From JALJPB01 sp963933115 (GTDB lineage Bacteria; Pseudomonadota; Gammaproteobacteria; Enterobacterales; Alteromonadaceae): 8,430 nt of DNA. Made by a program: the position numbers and the translations under genes. The notes under the pieces were generated by a model that made no database searches, had not been told where the DNA came from, and was given only the letters and a program-made list of their open reading frames with translations. The stretch spans positions 1-8,430 of the forward strand of contig CAWVSL010000068.1 in the NCBI GenBank assembly GCA_963933115.1. The letters are read 5' to 3'. Positions 1 through 6,060 of this stretch are shown piece after piece; position 1 is the first letter of the stretch; every line of letters starts with the position of its first letter.

Positions 1-40
1 AATTAACCAATTAACCAATTAACCAATTAACCAATTAACC
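1..40. repeat. Tandem octamer array (AATTAACC)x5
   Basis: Five perfect head-to-tail copies of AATTAACC fill positions 1-40, and the array may continue beyond the window. It overlaps the 3' end of the minus-strand deacetylase gene: read on that strand the unit is GGTTAATT, and it supplies the last codons and the TAA stop at 27-29. Eight is not a multiple of three, but the stop lies within the first two units the gene enters, so gain or loss of distal units would not alter the protein. It looks like a simple-sequence tract made by slippage. A regulatory or terminator role is not evident, since the unit forms only trivial hairpins. Confidence 0.9.
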
Positions 41-971
41 CTTTAATATGAGCAACAACACTTCGGCCTAAAGCACTTAAAGCATAGCCGCCCTCTAGTA
101 CCGATACTATACGGCCTTGCGCATGTTCTTTGGCAATGATATTAAGCTCCTGAGTTATCCACAAATAGTCGTCTTCAGTTAAGCTTATATGAGATATTTC
201 ATCTTCTATATGACCATCAAAACCGGCAGAAATAAATATCATTTGAGGTTTGAATTCCCGTAAGGCAGGTAGCCAACTTTGACTAATAGCTTGCCTGAAA
301 TCTTTCCCCTGAGTATTTGAGGGCAAAGGGGTATAAATGATGTTACTCGCACTACTAGGCAAGGTTTTTTTCGCTTCTTTTTCAGTTTCCGTAAAGGGAT
401 AAAGAGGGTATTGAAAACTTGAACAAAATAAGTAACCCTCTTTTCCAGCAACGATATCTTCGGTACCATTACCATGGTGGACATCAAAGTCGACAATGGC
501 TATACGGTCTAACTGATATTTGTCTTTAGCGTACGCGGCAGCGAGCGCGATATTATTAAAAAAGCAAAAACCCATCGCCTGATTTTTTGTGGCATGATGT
601 CCTGGTGGTCGGGTCAGACAAAAAGCAGAAGCGACAGTATTTGACATAACTAAATCTACCGCATCTATTGCAGCACCAGCAGAATATAATGCAGAGGTTA
701 GTGTGGCAGGGGTCATTAACGTATCGCCATCGATATTATAGGTACCTGCTGTTGGTGCATTATTATAAATTGATTCGATATAATCTTTATCATGGGCTAA
801 AGTCAGCAGCCCTCGCTCAATAGGTTTTGCGTCATATTGACGAATAACATACTCAAGTCCACTTCGAATAAGCTGATCTTGTACCGCAGACATTCTCATC
901 GGTGATTCTGGATGATCATCGCCCATATTATGTTCGCTACAACGGTAATGTCCAATAATGCCTACTAACAT
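27..971 (-). CDS. Histone deacetylase family protein (zinc amidohydrolase, AcuC/HDAH-like)
   Basis: A 314-residue cytoplasmic enzyme of the arginase/deacetylase superfold, expected to remove acetyl groups from lysines of proteins or from acetylated amines such as polyamines. Visible motifs in family order are HPE at 20-22, RPPGHHA at 121-127 with the catalytic His pair H125-H126, DFDVHHGNG at 161-169 with zinc ligands D163 and H165, GFD at 250-252 with the third ligand D252, and LEGGY at 292-296 with the transition-state tyrosine Y296. All catalytic residues appear intact and the length is normal for bacterial members. The ATG at 969-971 is preceded by an AAGGA-type ribosome site about 7 nt upstream. 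It lies 33 nt downstream of the CoA-transferase/GNAT gene on the same strand, suggesting co-transcription and a role in reversing acetylation. The substrate cannot be told from sequence. Confidence 0.93.
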   Translation of the reverse strand: MLVGIIGHYRCSEHNMGDDHPESPMRMSAVQDQLIRSGLEYVIRQYDAKPIERGLLTLAHDKDYIESIYNNAPTAGTYNIDGDTLMTPATLTSALYSAGAAIDAVDLVMSNTVASAFCLTRPPGHHATKNQAMGFCFFNNIALAAAYAKDKYQLDRIAIVDFDVHHGNGTEDIVAGKEGYLFCSSFQYPLYPFTETEKEAKKTLPSSASNIIYTPLPSNTQGKDFRQAISQSWLPALREFKPQMIFISAGFDGHIEDEISHISLTEDDYLWITQELNIIAKEHAQGRIVSVLEGGYALSALGRSVVAHIKGLIG

Positions 972-1004
972 GATTTATCCTTTTTAAATTATTTTTGAGT
1001 TCGC

Positions 1005-2840
1005 TTAAAGTGGTAATTCAAGTTCAACTTCGTCCATACCTTCAGAATATTGGCGAATAAAGCCTGAATTTTCGAATACTTTTAGCATAGAAGCATTATC
1101 TCTTCTTACACAGGCAATCAATTTATTTAAGCCACGTATTTTGGCTATTTTTATCATTTCAGTTAATAAAGTACTAGCCATCCCCCTACCGCGTAAACTC
1201 TCTTTAATGACAAAAGCCACTTCTCCCGCATTGATACTTTCAATAAAGTAATAACGGCCAACGGCTTGTATTACTTCACCCTTATATTTATTTTGAGTAA
1301 AACATAACGCCAAGTCAGTATGTTGATTGACACTCACTAAATTACAGGACTTCTCTCGTGACATTTGTGTGGCATGATGGTTGTAACGCATCATTAGGGT
1401 TTCTTTATTATGAGAATAGAAGAACTCTTGCAGCTTACGTTCATCTGCCGGTACTAAAGCACGTAATATATAATTTACGTTGGCAAAGGTGAATTTTTTC
1501 ATTTCTACTGAGCCTAACTCAGGTACTGAACTAGGCGAACTTTCTTGATATTCAGGTACCCAATAATTTTTGCGTACCTTGGCGAGTAACTCATCTCTAA
1601 ATTTGGGGTGAGCGATACGAATTAGCTCTAATGCGCGCTCTCTTATACTCTTACCTTGTAGTGATGCAATGCCATATTCGGTAACAACATAAGCGACATG
1701 GCCGCGGGAGGTTACTACGCCACCACCTTCGGTGACATGAGAGACAATTTTTGATATTTCACCGTTTTTGGTTGTTGAGGAGAGGGCGATAATAGGTTTA
1801 CCCCCTTTGCTCAAGGATGCACCTCGGACAAAGTCAACTTGACCACCGATACCACTATAAAATTCATAACCGATGGAGTCTGAAACGACTTGTCCGGTTA
1901 AATCTATTTCTATAGCACTGTTGATTGATACCATATTATCGTTACGCGCAATTTTCACCGGTGAGTTAACATGCTCGGATGGATAAAACTCAACATGAGG
2001 GTTACCATCAACGAAGTCATAAAGCCTTTTACTGCCCATACAAAAAGTCACGACAGTTTTACCTTTATGAAAGGTTTTTTTTCGGTTATTAATAACGCCT
2101 TTAAGCATTAAATCAATGATGCCGTCTGAGATCATTTCGCTATGAATACCTAAGTCTTTATGATTGGCGAGATACTTTAAGACCGCTTCTGGAATTTTAC
2201 CGATACCTATTTGTAATGTCGCTCCATCGTCTACTAACATTGAAACGTACTGACCTATTTGTTCAGTCACTTGGTCTAGGGTGTTGCTAGGGAATTCGGG
2301 TAAGTCCTGTTCAGCATTAATGAACGCGTGTATTTGATTTAAATGAACAAAACTATGGCCATTGGTTCTTGGCATCTTAGGGTTAATTTGAGCAATAACA
2401 TATTTGGCAGATTTTATTGCCGCTGAAACAATGTCAACACTAACGCCTAGAGAACAATAACCATATTCATCTGGCGGGCTAACCATAATTAAGGCCACAT
2501 CTAGTGGTAAAATATTATCATCAAATAACTTAGGAATTTCAGAAATAAAACAGGGGGTGTAATCAGCTCGACCTTCAGATATCGCTTCTCTGATGTTTTT
2601 ACCACCAATAAAAAAAGCATTCACTTTAAATAAATCTTGGTGTTTTGGCTCTGCCCAGACATTATTTGACAAGGTAAAAATATGTACCACTTCAATATCG
2701 TGTAATGTCGAACTATTGGCGATTAAGTCCTCGATAAGGGCATTGGGTACGGCGGCATGTGAGCCAATAAATATCCGATTGCCGGATTTTAAATAGTCAG
2801 ACCAATTAACTGTTTGATGAACATTATTATTTTTTATCAT
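1005..2840 (-). CDS. Bifunctional acetyl-CoA hydrolase/transferase - GNAT acetyltransferase fusion
   Basis: A 611-residue two-domain cytoplasmic protein. Residues about 10-440 form an acetyl-CoA hydrolase / 4-hydroxybutyrate CoA-transferase-like domain. HSEM at 233-236 carries the glutamate (E235) that matches the family residue forming the glutamyl-CoA intermediate, and GIGGQVDFVRGA at 330-341 is the glycine-rich CoA-site signature. Residues about 450-611 are a GNAT domain: LRGRGMA at 549-555 is the acetyl-CoA pyrophosphate loop (R/Q-x-x-G-x-G/A type), and RDNASMLKVFENSGF at 580-594 is the usual C-terminal GNAT motif. This fusion is known in bacterial annotation. The transferase half probably moves CoA between acetate or other acids; the GNAT half may acetylate proteins, by analogy with the acyl-CoA-synthetase/GNAT fusion Pat (YfiQ). 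The ATG at 2838-2840 has only a weak Shine-Dalgarno, but no better in-frame start is seen. It is first gene of a likely two-gene operon with the deacetylase. Confidence 0.93.
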   Translation of the reverse strand: MIKNNNVHQTVNWSDYLKSGNRIFIGSHAAVPNALIEDLIANSSTLHDIEVVHIFTLSNNVWAEPKHQDLFKVNAFFIGGKNIREAISEGRADYTPCFISEIPKLFDDNILPLDVALIMVSPPDEYGYCSLGVSVDIVSAAIKSAKYVIAQINPKMPRTNGHSFVHLNQIHAFINAEQDLPEFPSNTLDQVTEQIGQYVSMLVDDGATLQIGIGKIPEAVLKYLANHKDLGIHSEMISDGIIDLMLKGVINNRKKTFHKGKTVVTFCMGSKRLYDFVDGNPHVEFYPSEHVNSPVKIARNDNMVSINSAIEIDLTGQVVSDSIGYEFYSGIGGQVDFVRGASLSKGGKPIIALSSTTKNGEISKIVSHVTEGGGVVTSRGHVAYVVTEYGIASLQGKSIRERALELIRIAHPKFRDELLAKVRKNYWVPEYQESSPSSVPELGSVEMKKFTFANVNYILRALVPADERKLQEFFYSHNKETLMMRYNHHATQMSREKSCNLVSVNQHTDLALCFTQNKYKGEVIQAVGRYYFIESINAGEVAFVIKESLRGRGMASTLLTEMIKIAKIRGLNKLIACVRRDNASMLKVFENSGFIRQYSEGMDEVELELPL

Positions 2841-2897
2841 AAAAGTTACTTTTGTTGCTTGAATCGCTCAAATCAAATGAATTTTTTTATTTTGCAT

Positions 2898-2992
2898 TAG
2901 TTACCCTAACGAGGACAATATTGACAGTATGCGCTAATTAATACATTATTTTTTATCAAAGTTAGCAACAAGATCAAATCTTAGGGTAACTA
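2898..2992. promoter_or_regulatory. Widely spaced 12-bp inverted repeat in the divergent intergenic region
   Basis: TAGTTACCCTAA at 2898-2909 is matched exactly in reverse complement by TTAGGGTAACTA at 2981-2992, leaving 71 bp between the arms. The region separates the minus-strand CoA-transferase/deacetylase pair from the plus-strand sulfotransferase gene. The right arm sits just before a perfect TATAAT, and TAGGGTA recurs 9 bp later (2982-2988 and 2991-2997). A paired operator for a regulator that loops DNA is plausible but inferred. A long hairpin is less likely because the arms are far apart. Confidence 0.5.
2921..2949 (+). promoter_or_regulatory. Candidate sigma70 promoter (TTGACA - 17 - CATTAT)
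   Basis: A consensus -35 TTGACA at 2921-2926 is followed 17 bp later by CATTAT at 2944-2949, which matches four of six -10 positions. It lies between the arms of the inverted repeat and points toward the sulfotransferase gene, giving a leader of roughly 85 nt. The minus-strand promoter of the CoA-transferase gene must also lie in this region, but no clear pair of hexamers was found for it. Confidence 0.35.
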
Positions 2993-2995
2993 GGG

Positions 2996-3001
2996 TATAA
3001 T
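2996..3001 (+). promoter_or_regulatory. Perfect -10 hexamer upstream of the sulfotransferase gene
   Basis: TATAAT at 2996-3001 is a consensus -10 that would start transcription about 30-35 nt before the GTG at 3041. No good -35 is present 16-18 bp upstream; ATCAAA at 2973-2978 is the nearest. The gap between them is occupied by the right arm of the inverted repeat, so this promoter might depend on, or be blocked by, a bound regulator. Confidence 0.4.
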
Positions 3002-3040
3002 TAGTCGCTAAATTTTAGTTTAACTTGCTTTAGGGATATT

Positions 3041-3673
3041 GTGTCTGAGCAAAAAGTATTTATTATCGGTTTACCTAGGACATCAACCACGAGTGTTTGC
3101 CTAGCGACGCTTCACTTAGGGTTTAAAACCGCACATACCGCCTATACCGAGCAAACAATGCAGCAAGCTCAGGTGATTGCTGATACCCCAATATTTTGCG
3201 ACTACCAACAACTTGACTGTCAGTACCCTAATGCTAAATATGTCTACTTAACTCGTCAACCAGAGCTTTGGCTTCCTTCAATAAAACAACTACTCCATCG
3301 GATGTACAAAAACTTACAGCGTAGTGATGGTGGTTTTAATCCACAATTGAAACGTTGTTATAATAAGGTTTTTTCGCCCCTTACCGAGCAAAATATCACT
3401 CAAGATGAGTTTTTGCTTGGCTGTTATCAGCGTCACTTTCAAGCAGCGAAAGATTTTTTTAAAGGCCGAGAGCAAGACTTATTAATTATTGATGTAAGTC
3501 AGTCTACTAGCTATTATGCTTTAGTCGATTTTTTAGCGGTAACAGAAAATAAAAGTACGGTTGAACGATTTGAACATATTAATATTGGCGGTAAAGTCAC
3601 GGCTTGGAAACATATTAAACATCCCCTGAAAATTGAAGCAACTCAGCGTGGCCGTGTGGATAAAGTCAGCTGA
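3041..3673 (+). CDS. Sulfotransferase family protein
   Basis: A 210-residue cytoplasmic protein expected to transfer sulfate from PAPS to an unidentified acceptor. The N-terminus is beta strand then loop, VFIIGLPRTSTTS at 6-18, the 5'-phosphosulfate-binding loop with an arginine where some families have lysine. LTRQPELWLPS at 70-80 is the 3'-phosphate-binding segment, with R72 and S80 in the expected R-x-P...S arrangement. The GTG start at 3041 is chosen because AGGGA lies 4 nt upstream and the PAPS loop begins at residue 10, as is usual. The protein resembles the short single-domain sulfotransferases found in marine bacteria rather than large polysaccharide enzymes. No PAPS-synthesis or glycan genes adjoin it, so the substrate is open. 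MiaE begins 103 nt downstream. Confidence 0.82.
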   Translation: MSEQKVFIIGLPRTSTTSVCLATLHLGFKTAHTAYTEQTMQQAQVIADTPIFCDYQQLDCQYPNAKYVYLTRQPELWLPSIKQLLHRMYKNLQRSDGGFNPQLKRCYNKVFSPLTEQNITQDEFLLGCYQRHFQAAKDFFKGREQDLLIIDVSQSTSYYALVDFLAVTENKSTVERFEHINIGGKVTAWKHIKHPLKIEATQRGRVDKVS

Positions 3674-3679
3674 CTTATC
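3659..3679. repeat. Near-perfect palindrome spanning the sulfotransferase stop codon
   Basis: AGTCAGCTGACT at 3664-3675 is a perfect palindrome, flanked by GATA at 3659-3662 and TATC at 3676-3679, so the symmetry extends to 20 bases with one extra A at 3663. The TGA stop at 3671-3673 lies inside. With no loop bases at its centre it is a poor hairpin and fits a dimeric protein-binding site better than a terminator. It may also be chance. Confidence 0.35.
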
Positions 3680-3729
3680 GAGACATTAATTGTTGTACAA
3701 GCCAAAAAATCGCTAGCTTTAAAGTACTA

Positions 3730-3766
3730 TTGACAGGTAAAATTAGACCATTAACTACTCTATAAT
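3730..3766 (+). promoter_or_regulatory. Candidate promoter elements before miaE
   Basis: TTGACA at 3730-3735 and TATAAT at 3761-3766 are both perfect hexamers, but 25 bp separates them, too far for one standard promoter. TATAAT ends 10 bp before the miaE ATG, so a start site served by it would give an almost leaderless transcript. The TTGACA lacks a good -10 at 16-18 bp. Either miaE is read from TATAAT with a poor -35, or it is read through from the sulfotransferase gene. Confidence 0.35.
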
Positions 3767-3776
3767 AGAAAAAATT

Positions 3777-4349
3777 ATGTTTGAACTCAAATACCAAACA
3801 CCATTTGAATGGACTAAAGCTGTTTTGGCAGACTTCGATGCTTTTTTACAAGATCATGCAGCAGCAGAAAAAAAAGCCTCAGGTATGGCAATGTCAATGT
3901 TATCCCATTACCAAGACCGTAAACGTTTAGTTAAGGAAATGACTGATTTAGCTTTAGAAGAACTGATTCACTTTAAAGAAGTCCTTAAACTGCTACAGGA
4001 ACGAGATGTTGATTTATGTAATGACTCAAAAGATTTATACATTAAAGAGATCCGTAAAGTTTTCCGCCATGGTCAAAATGAATTTTTTCTTGACCGTTTA
4101 CTCGTCGGTGCTGTTATTGAAGCAAGAGGTTACGAGCGTTTTTCTTTAGTAGGCGAAGCACTAGAACCAGGCAAATACAAAGATTTTTATCAGCAAATTG
4201 CCGCCTCAGAAAAAACACATAAAAACTTATTTGTTGACCTGGCTTATGAATATTTTGATAAGGTGGAAGTGAATCAAAGGTTAGAAGAGATTTTAGTGTC
4301 AGAAGCTGAAATTTGCTCAAAACTACCGTTTAGAGCTGCCTTGCACTAA
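3777..4349 (+). CDS. miaE: tRNA-(ms2io6A)-hydroxylase MiaE
   Basis: A 190-residue cytoplasmic non-haem di-iron monooxygenase that hydroxylates the isopentenyl group of ms2i6A at position 37 of tRNAs reading UNN codons, after MiaA and MiaB have made that base. The ferritin-like four-helix iron motifs are complete: HAAAEKKASGMA at 27-38 with E31, LALEELIHFKEV at 58-69 with E62 and H65, IEARGYERF at 114-122 with E115, and ASEKTHKNLF at 143-152 with E145 and H148. The length matches the short MiaE type of Pseudomonas and marine gammaproteobacteria rather than the longer Salmonella form. The ATG has no visible Shine-Dalgarno, and a TATAAT lies just 10 bp upstream. The activity needs oxygen, so the host is presumably aerobic or facultative. 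The next gene starts 14 nt after the stop. Confidence 0.93.
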   Translation: MFELKYQTPFEWTKAVLADFDAFLQDHAAAEKKASGMAMSMLSHYQDRKRLVKEMTDLALEELIHFKEVLKLLQERDVDLCNDSKDLYIKEIRKVFRHGQNEFFLDRLLVGAVIEARGYERFSLVGEALEPGKYKDFYQQIAASEKTHKNLFVDLAYEYFDKVEVNQRLEEILVSEAEICSKLPFRAALH

Positions 4350-4363
4350 CGTATAAGCATTAT

Positions 4364-4888
4364 ATGATGAAGCAAAAGTTTACCAGTATAACCCCAGAGT
4401 TAATCAAGCAACGCCGAGAAGTCCATGAGCTTTGCCGGCAATTTTCTCGTAGCCCAAGTAAAGGTAATTTAAAGCGTCTAACAGCGCTTTTTAATCATTG
4501 CGGTGAGCAAGTGATTATCGAGGGCGGCTTTTATTGTGATTATGGTGATAAAATAGCTATGGGTAATCGGGTCTTTATTAACATCAATTGCACTATTCTT
4601 GATGGTGGCAAGGTCGATATTGGTGATGATTGTTTAATAGGTCCTAATGTTCAACTATTAACAGTAGGGCATGATACGGATCCTATTCTAAGGCTTGAAA
4701 AATATAATTACGCCGACAACATCATTATTGGTAAAAATGTCTGGTTAGGTGCTGGTGTTATTGTCCTCGCTGGCGTTAGTATTGGTGATAATAGCGTCGT
4801 TGGTGCAGGCAGTGTGGTGTGTGAAGATGTTGAACCATTTTGCACCTATGTTGGCAATCCTGCGATAAAAATCAAGACCCATAAATAA
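4364..4888 (+). CDS. Hexapeptide O-acetyltransferase (LacA/Maa/NodL type)
   Basis: A 174-residue cytoplasmic left-handed beta-helix acetyltransferase, normally trimeric, that uses acetyl-CoA to acetylate a sugar hydroxyl. Residues about 9-50 match the helical N-terminal segment of the maltose/galactoside acetyltransferase group (TPELIKQRREVHELCRQF). From about residue 55 there are hexapeptide turns such as IGDDCLIGPNV at 86-96, and VGHDTD at 101-106 holds the catalytic histidine H103. IGKNVWLGAGVIV at 122-134 and YVGNPAIKI at 162-170 are the usual closing motifs. The first ATG (4364) and a second ATG directly after it are both possible; neither has a clear Shine-Dalgarno. It follows miaE by 14 nt, so translation may be coupled. 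The acceptor sugar cannot be named; no lac, maltose or Nod genes are nearby. Confidence 0.88.
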   Translation: MMKQKFTSITPELIKQRREVHELCRQFSRSPSKGNLKRLTALFNHCGEQVIIEGGFYCDYGDKIAMGNRVFININCTILDGGKVDIGDDCLIGPNVQLLTVGHDTDPILRLEKYNYADNIIIGKNVWLGAGVIVLAGVSIGDNSVVGAGSVVCEDVEPFCTYVGNPAIKIKTHK

Positions 4889-4912
4889 AGTCACCGATAG
4901 TAGGCGACTACT
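4889..4912 (+). other. Small hairpin(s) after the acetyltransferase stop
   Basis: Two alternative folds overlap here. AGTCACC at 4889-4895 can pair with GGCGACT at 4903-4909, with one mismatch and a 7-base loop. Alternatively AGTAG at 4899-4903 pairs perfectly with CTACT at 4908-4912 around GCGA, a GNRA-type tetraloop. A TTTT tract follows at 4918-4921. This could be a weak attenuating terminator between the acetyltransferase and HopJ genes, or an RNA-processing signal. The stems are too short to be confident. Confidence 0.25.
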
Positions 4913-4942
4913 TAACGTTTTACTCAATTTCAGGAAAAAAAG

Positions 4943-5281
4943 ATGTTAGAAAATGACTTAATCATTAAAATTAAAAACCAAGCTATCGATGTTACTTTTG
5001 AAGAAGTAATGCAAGTAATTAATGATAATTACCTATATACCCCCACAAGTTTTGTTAATGGTACACTCGACAATCAAGCATCAACTAATGAAGGCTCATG
5101 TAAAATATTTTATTTTGCTAAATTGCATGGCTTAAGCCAAGAACAAACTTTAAATTGTTTTGGCCACTACTATCGTGACGACGTCTTAGGGAATCCTACA
5201 GCGGCTGATCATGGCAATATTCGAAACTTTATTAACAGTGGTTGGCCGGGTATTCAATTTCCATCTCAAGTATTGAGGTGA
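4943..5281 (+). CDS. HopJ type III effector family protein (function unknown)
   Basis: A 112-residue protein that matches the HopJ family along its whole length. Recognisable blocks are YTPTSFVNGTLDNQA at 32-46, NEGSCKIFYFAKLHGLS at 49-65, QTLNCFGHYYRDDVL at 68-82, and the C-terminal DHGNIRNFINSGWPGI at 89-104. The family was named after a Pseudomonas syringae effector, but it is widespread as a small housekeeping-type protein in free-living gammaproteobacteria and algae. With no type III secretion genes here, an effector role is unlikely and the true function is unknown. The ATG is preceded by AGGA at 4932-4935 with 7-nt spacing. There is no signal peptide or membrane segment, so it is probably cytoplasmic. 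It lies 54 nt after the acetyltransferase gene and 42 nt before the thioesterase gene. Confidence 0.9.
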   Translation: MLENDLIIKIKNQAIDVTFEEVMQVINDNYLYTPTSFVNGTLDNQASTNEGSCKIFYFAKLHGLSQEQTLNCFGHYYRDDVLGNPTAADHGNIRNFINSGWPGIQFPSQVLR

Positions 5282-5323
5282 AGAGCTAATAACAATTAAT
5301 TATTATTTAAAAAAGGAATAAGT

Positions 5324-5725
5324 ATGCGTTTTTTATCCCGTCGTTTGGTGATGCCTAATGATTTAAATTATGCCAATTCACTGTTTGGTGGCAGAGCATT
5401 GGAGTGGATCGATGAAGAAGCAGCCATTTATGCCATTTGTCAGTTAGAAACTAATTGCTTAGTGACCAAGCATATTGGTGAGATTAATTTTGAATCTCCG
5501 GCAATGCAAGGTGATGTTGTTGAATTTGGTTTAGTGACTAAGCAGGTTGGTAAAAGCTCGATAACGGTTACCTGCTTAGTTCGCAACAAAGCCACTAAAA
5601 AAACTATTTGTTTAGCGGATGATATTGTTTTTGTCAAAGTTGATCCAGAAACCCGTCTGCCTATGCCACATGGTAAGACCTTAGATTCTCTACAAAAACA
5701 AGCACTCGATGAAATAAAAAGGTAA
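5324..5725 (+). CDS. Acyl-CoA thioesterase, hotdog fold (YciA/BACH-like)
   Basis: A 133-residue single-hotdog protein expected to hydrolyse acyl-CoA thioesters to free acid and CoA in the cytoplasm, usually as a hexamer. The signature MPNDLNYANSLFGGRALEWIDEEAAI at 10-35 includes N15, the FGG turn at 21-23 and D30 as the probable catalytic acid; it corresponds to the N-x-x-G-x-x-F/L-G-G...D block of YciA-type enzymes. VVEFGLVTKQVGKSSITV at 65-82 and the IVFVKVDPETRLPMPHG strand and tail at 101-117 are also typical. The start is supported by AAGGA at 5313-5317, 6 nt from the ATG. Length is normal for the family. It is last in the run of five plus-strand genes and is followed at once by a long hairpin. 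Chain-length preference cannot be read from sequence. Confidence 0.9.
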   Translation: MRFLSRRLVMPNDLNYANSLFGGRALEWIDEEAAIYAICQLETNCLVTKHIGEINFESPAMQGDVVEFGLVTKQVGKSSITVTCLVRNKATKKTICLADDIVFVKVDPETRLPMPHGKTLDSLQKQALDEIKR

Positions 5726-5758
5726 TTACTCACGTTAAAAATTTAATGTGTTAATTAC
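5722..5758 (+). terminator. AT-rich stem-loop at the end of the thioesterase gene
   Basis: GTAATTA at 5722-5728 pairs with TAATTAC at 5752-5758, and CACGTTAA at 5731-5738 pairs with TTAATGTG at 5743-5750 (one G-U), around an AAAT loop. This gives a 15-bp stem with one small internal bulge. The thioesterase TAA stop (5723-5725) lies in the left arm. No T-run follows, so it may be an mRNA 3'-end stabiliser or Rho-assisted end rather than a classic intrinsic terminator. Confidence 0.45.
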
Positions 5759-5772
5759 GTTATGTCATTGGA

Positions 5773-5806
5773 AAAACTTAGTGGTCAGTTTTGACTGCTA
5801 ACTTTT
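5773..5806. other. Second intergenic stem-loop
   Basis: TAGTGGTCA at 5779-5787 pairs with TGACTGCTA at 5792-5800 around a GTTT loop, with two G-U pairs. T5778-A5801 and AAAA/TTTT (5773-5776 with 5803-5806) extend the stem across one C-C mismatch. The only T-run following the core stem is TTTT at 5803-5806; a T6 run lies further off at 5829-5834. It may act with the first hairpin as a transcript end for the upstream genes. Confidence 0.35.
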
Positions 5807-5853
5807 AACACTAAATTGTTGATGATGATTTTTTAGTCCTAATACTGGAGAGT

Positions 5854-5875
5854 CAATCAGAAATATTTTTGATTG
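5854..5875. other. Third intergenic stem-loop
   Basis: CAATCAGAA at 5854-5862 pairs with TTTTGATTG at 5867-5875 around an ATAT loop: nine base pairs including one G-U. It lies outside any gene. The low GC content and lack of a following T-run argue against a strong intrinsic terminator; a binding site or a piece of a structured RNA is possible. Confidence 0.35.
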
Positions 5876-6060
5876 CTTTATGCGTTAAACGTAAGCTAAT
5901 AAATCGTTTACCCTAATGTCCACTCCAAGATCATCTCTGTAAGCTAAGTATTACCAAATACATGGCAAAGGCTAGTTGTTAAAACTAATCAAGCTAACAA
6001 TCACTTAAAAATATGATTACAGACATTAATTTTATATTATTTTGTATAACTTTACTTACA

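Noticed and set aside
1..40. CRISPR array or attachment site
   Set aside because: Units are 8 bp with no spacers, and no integrase or cas gene is present.
239..496. 85-codon minus-strand frame inside the deacetylase gene
   Set aside because: It lies within the deacetylase gene, whose intact catalytic motifs explain this DNA; the shadow frame has no recognisable domain.
2593..2796. 67-codon plus-strand frame opposite the CoA-transferase gene
   Set aside because: Antisense to a well-supported domain, with no family resemblance.
4114..4320. 68-codon minus-strand frame inside miaE
   Set aside because: Antisense shadow of the conserved MiaE iron-binding region.
4745..4927. 60-codon minus-strand frame over the acetyltransferase 3' end
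   Set aside because: Low-complexity Thr/Asn-rich product produced by the hexapeptide repeats read backward.
4943..5281. Pathogenicity-related type III effector
   Set aside because: The family name is historical; no secretion system, chaperone or effector-type context is visible.
5440..5733. 97-codon minus-strand frame over the thioesterase gene
   Set aside because: Antisense shadow; the sense frame has a good ribosome site and the hotdog signature.
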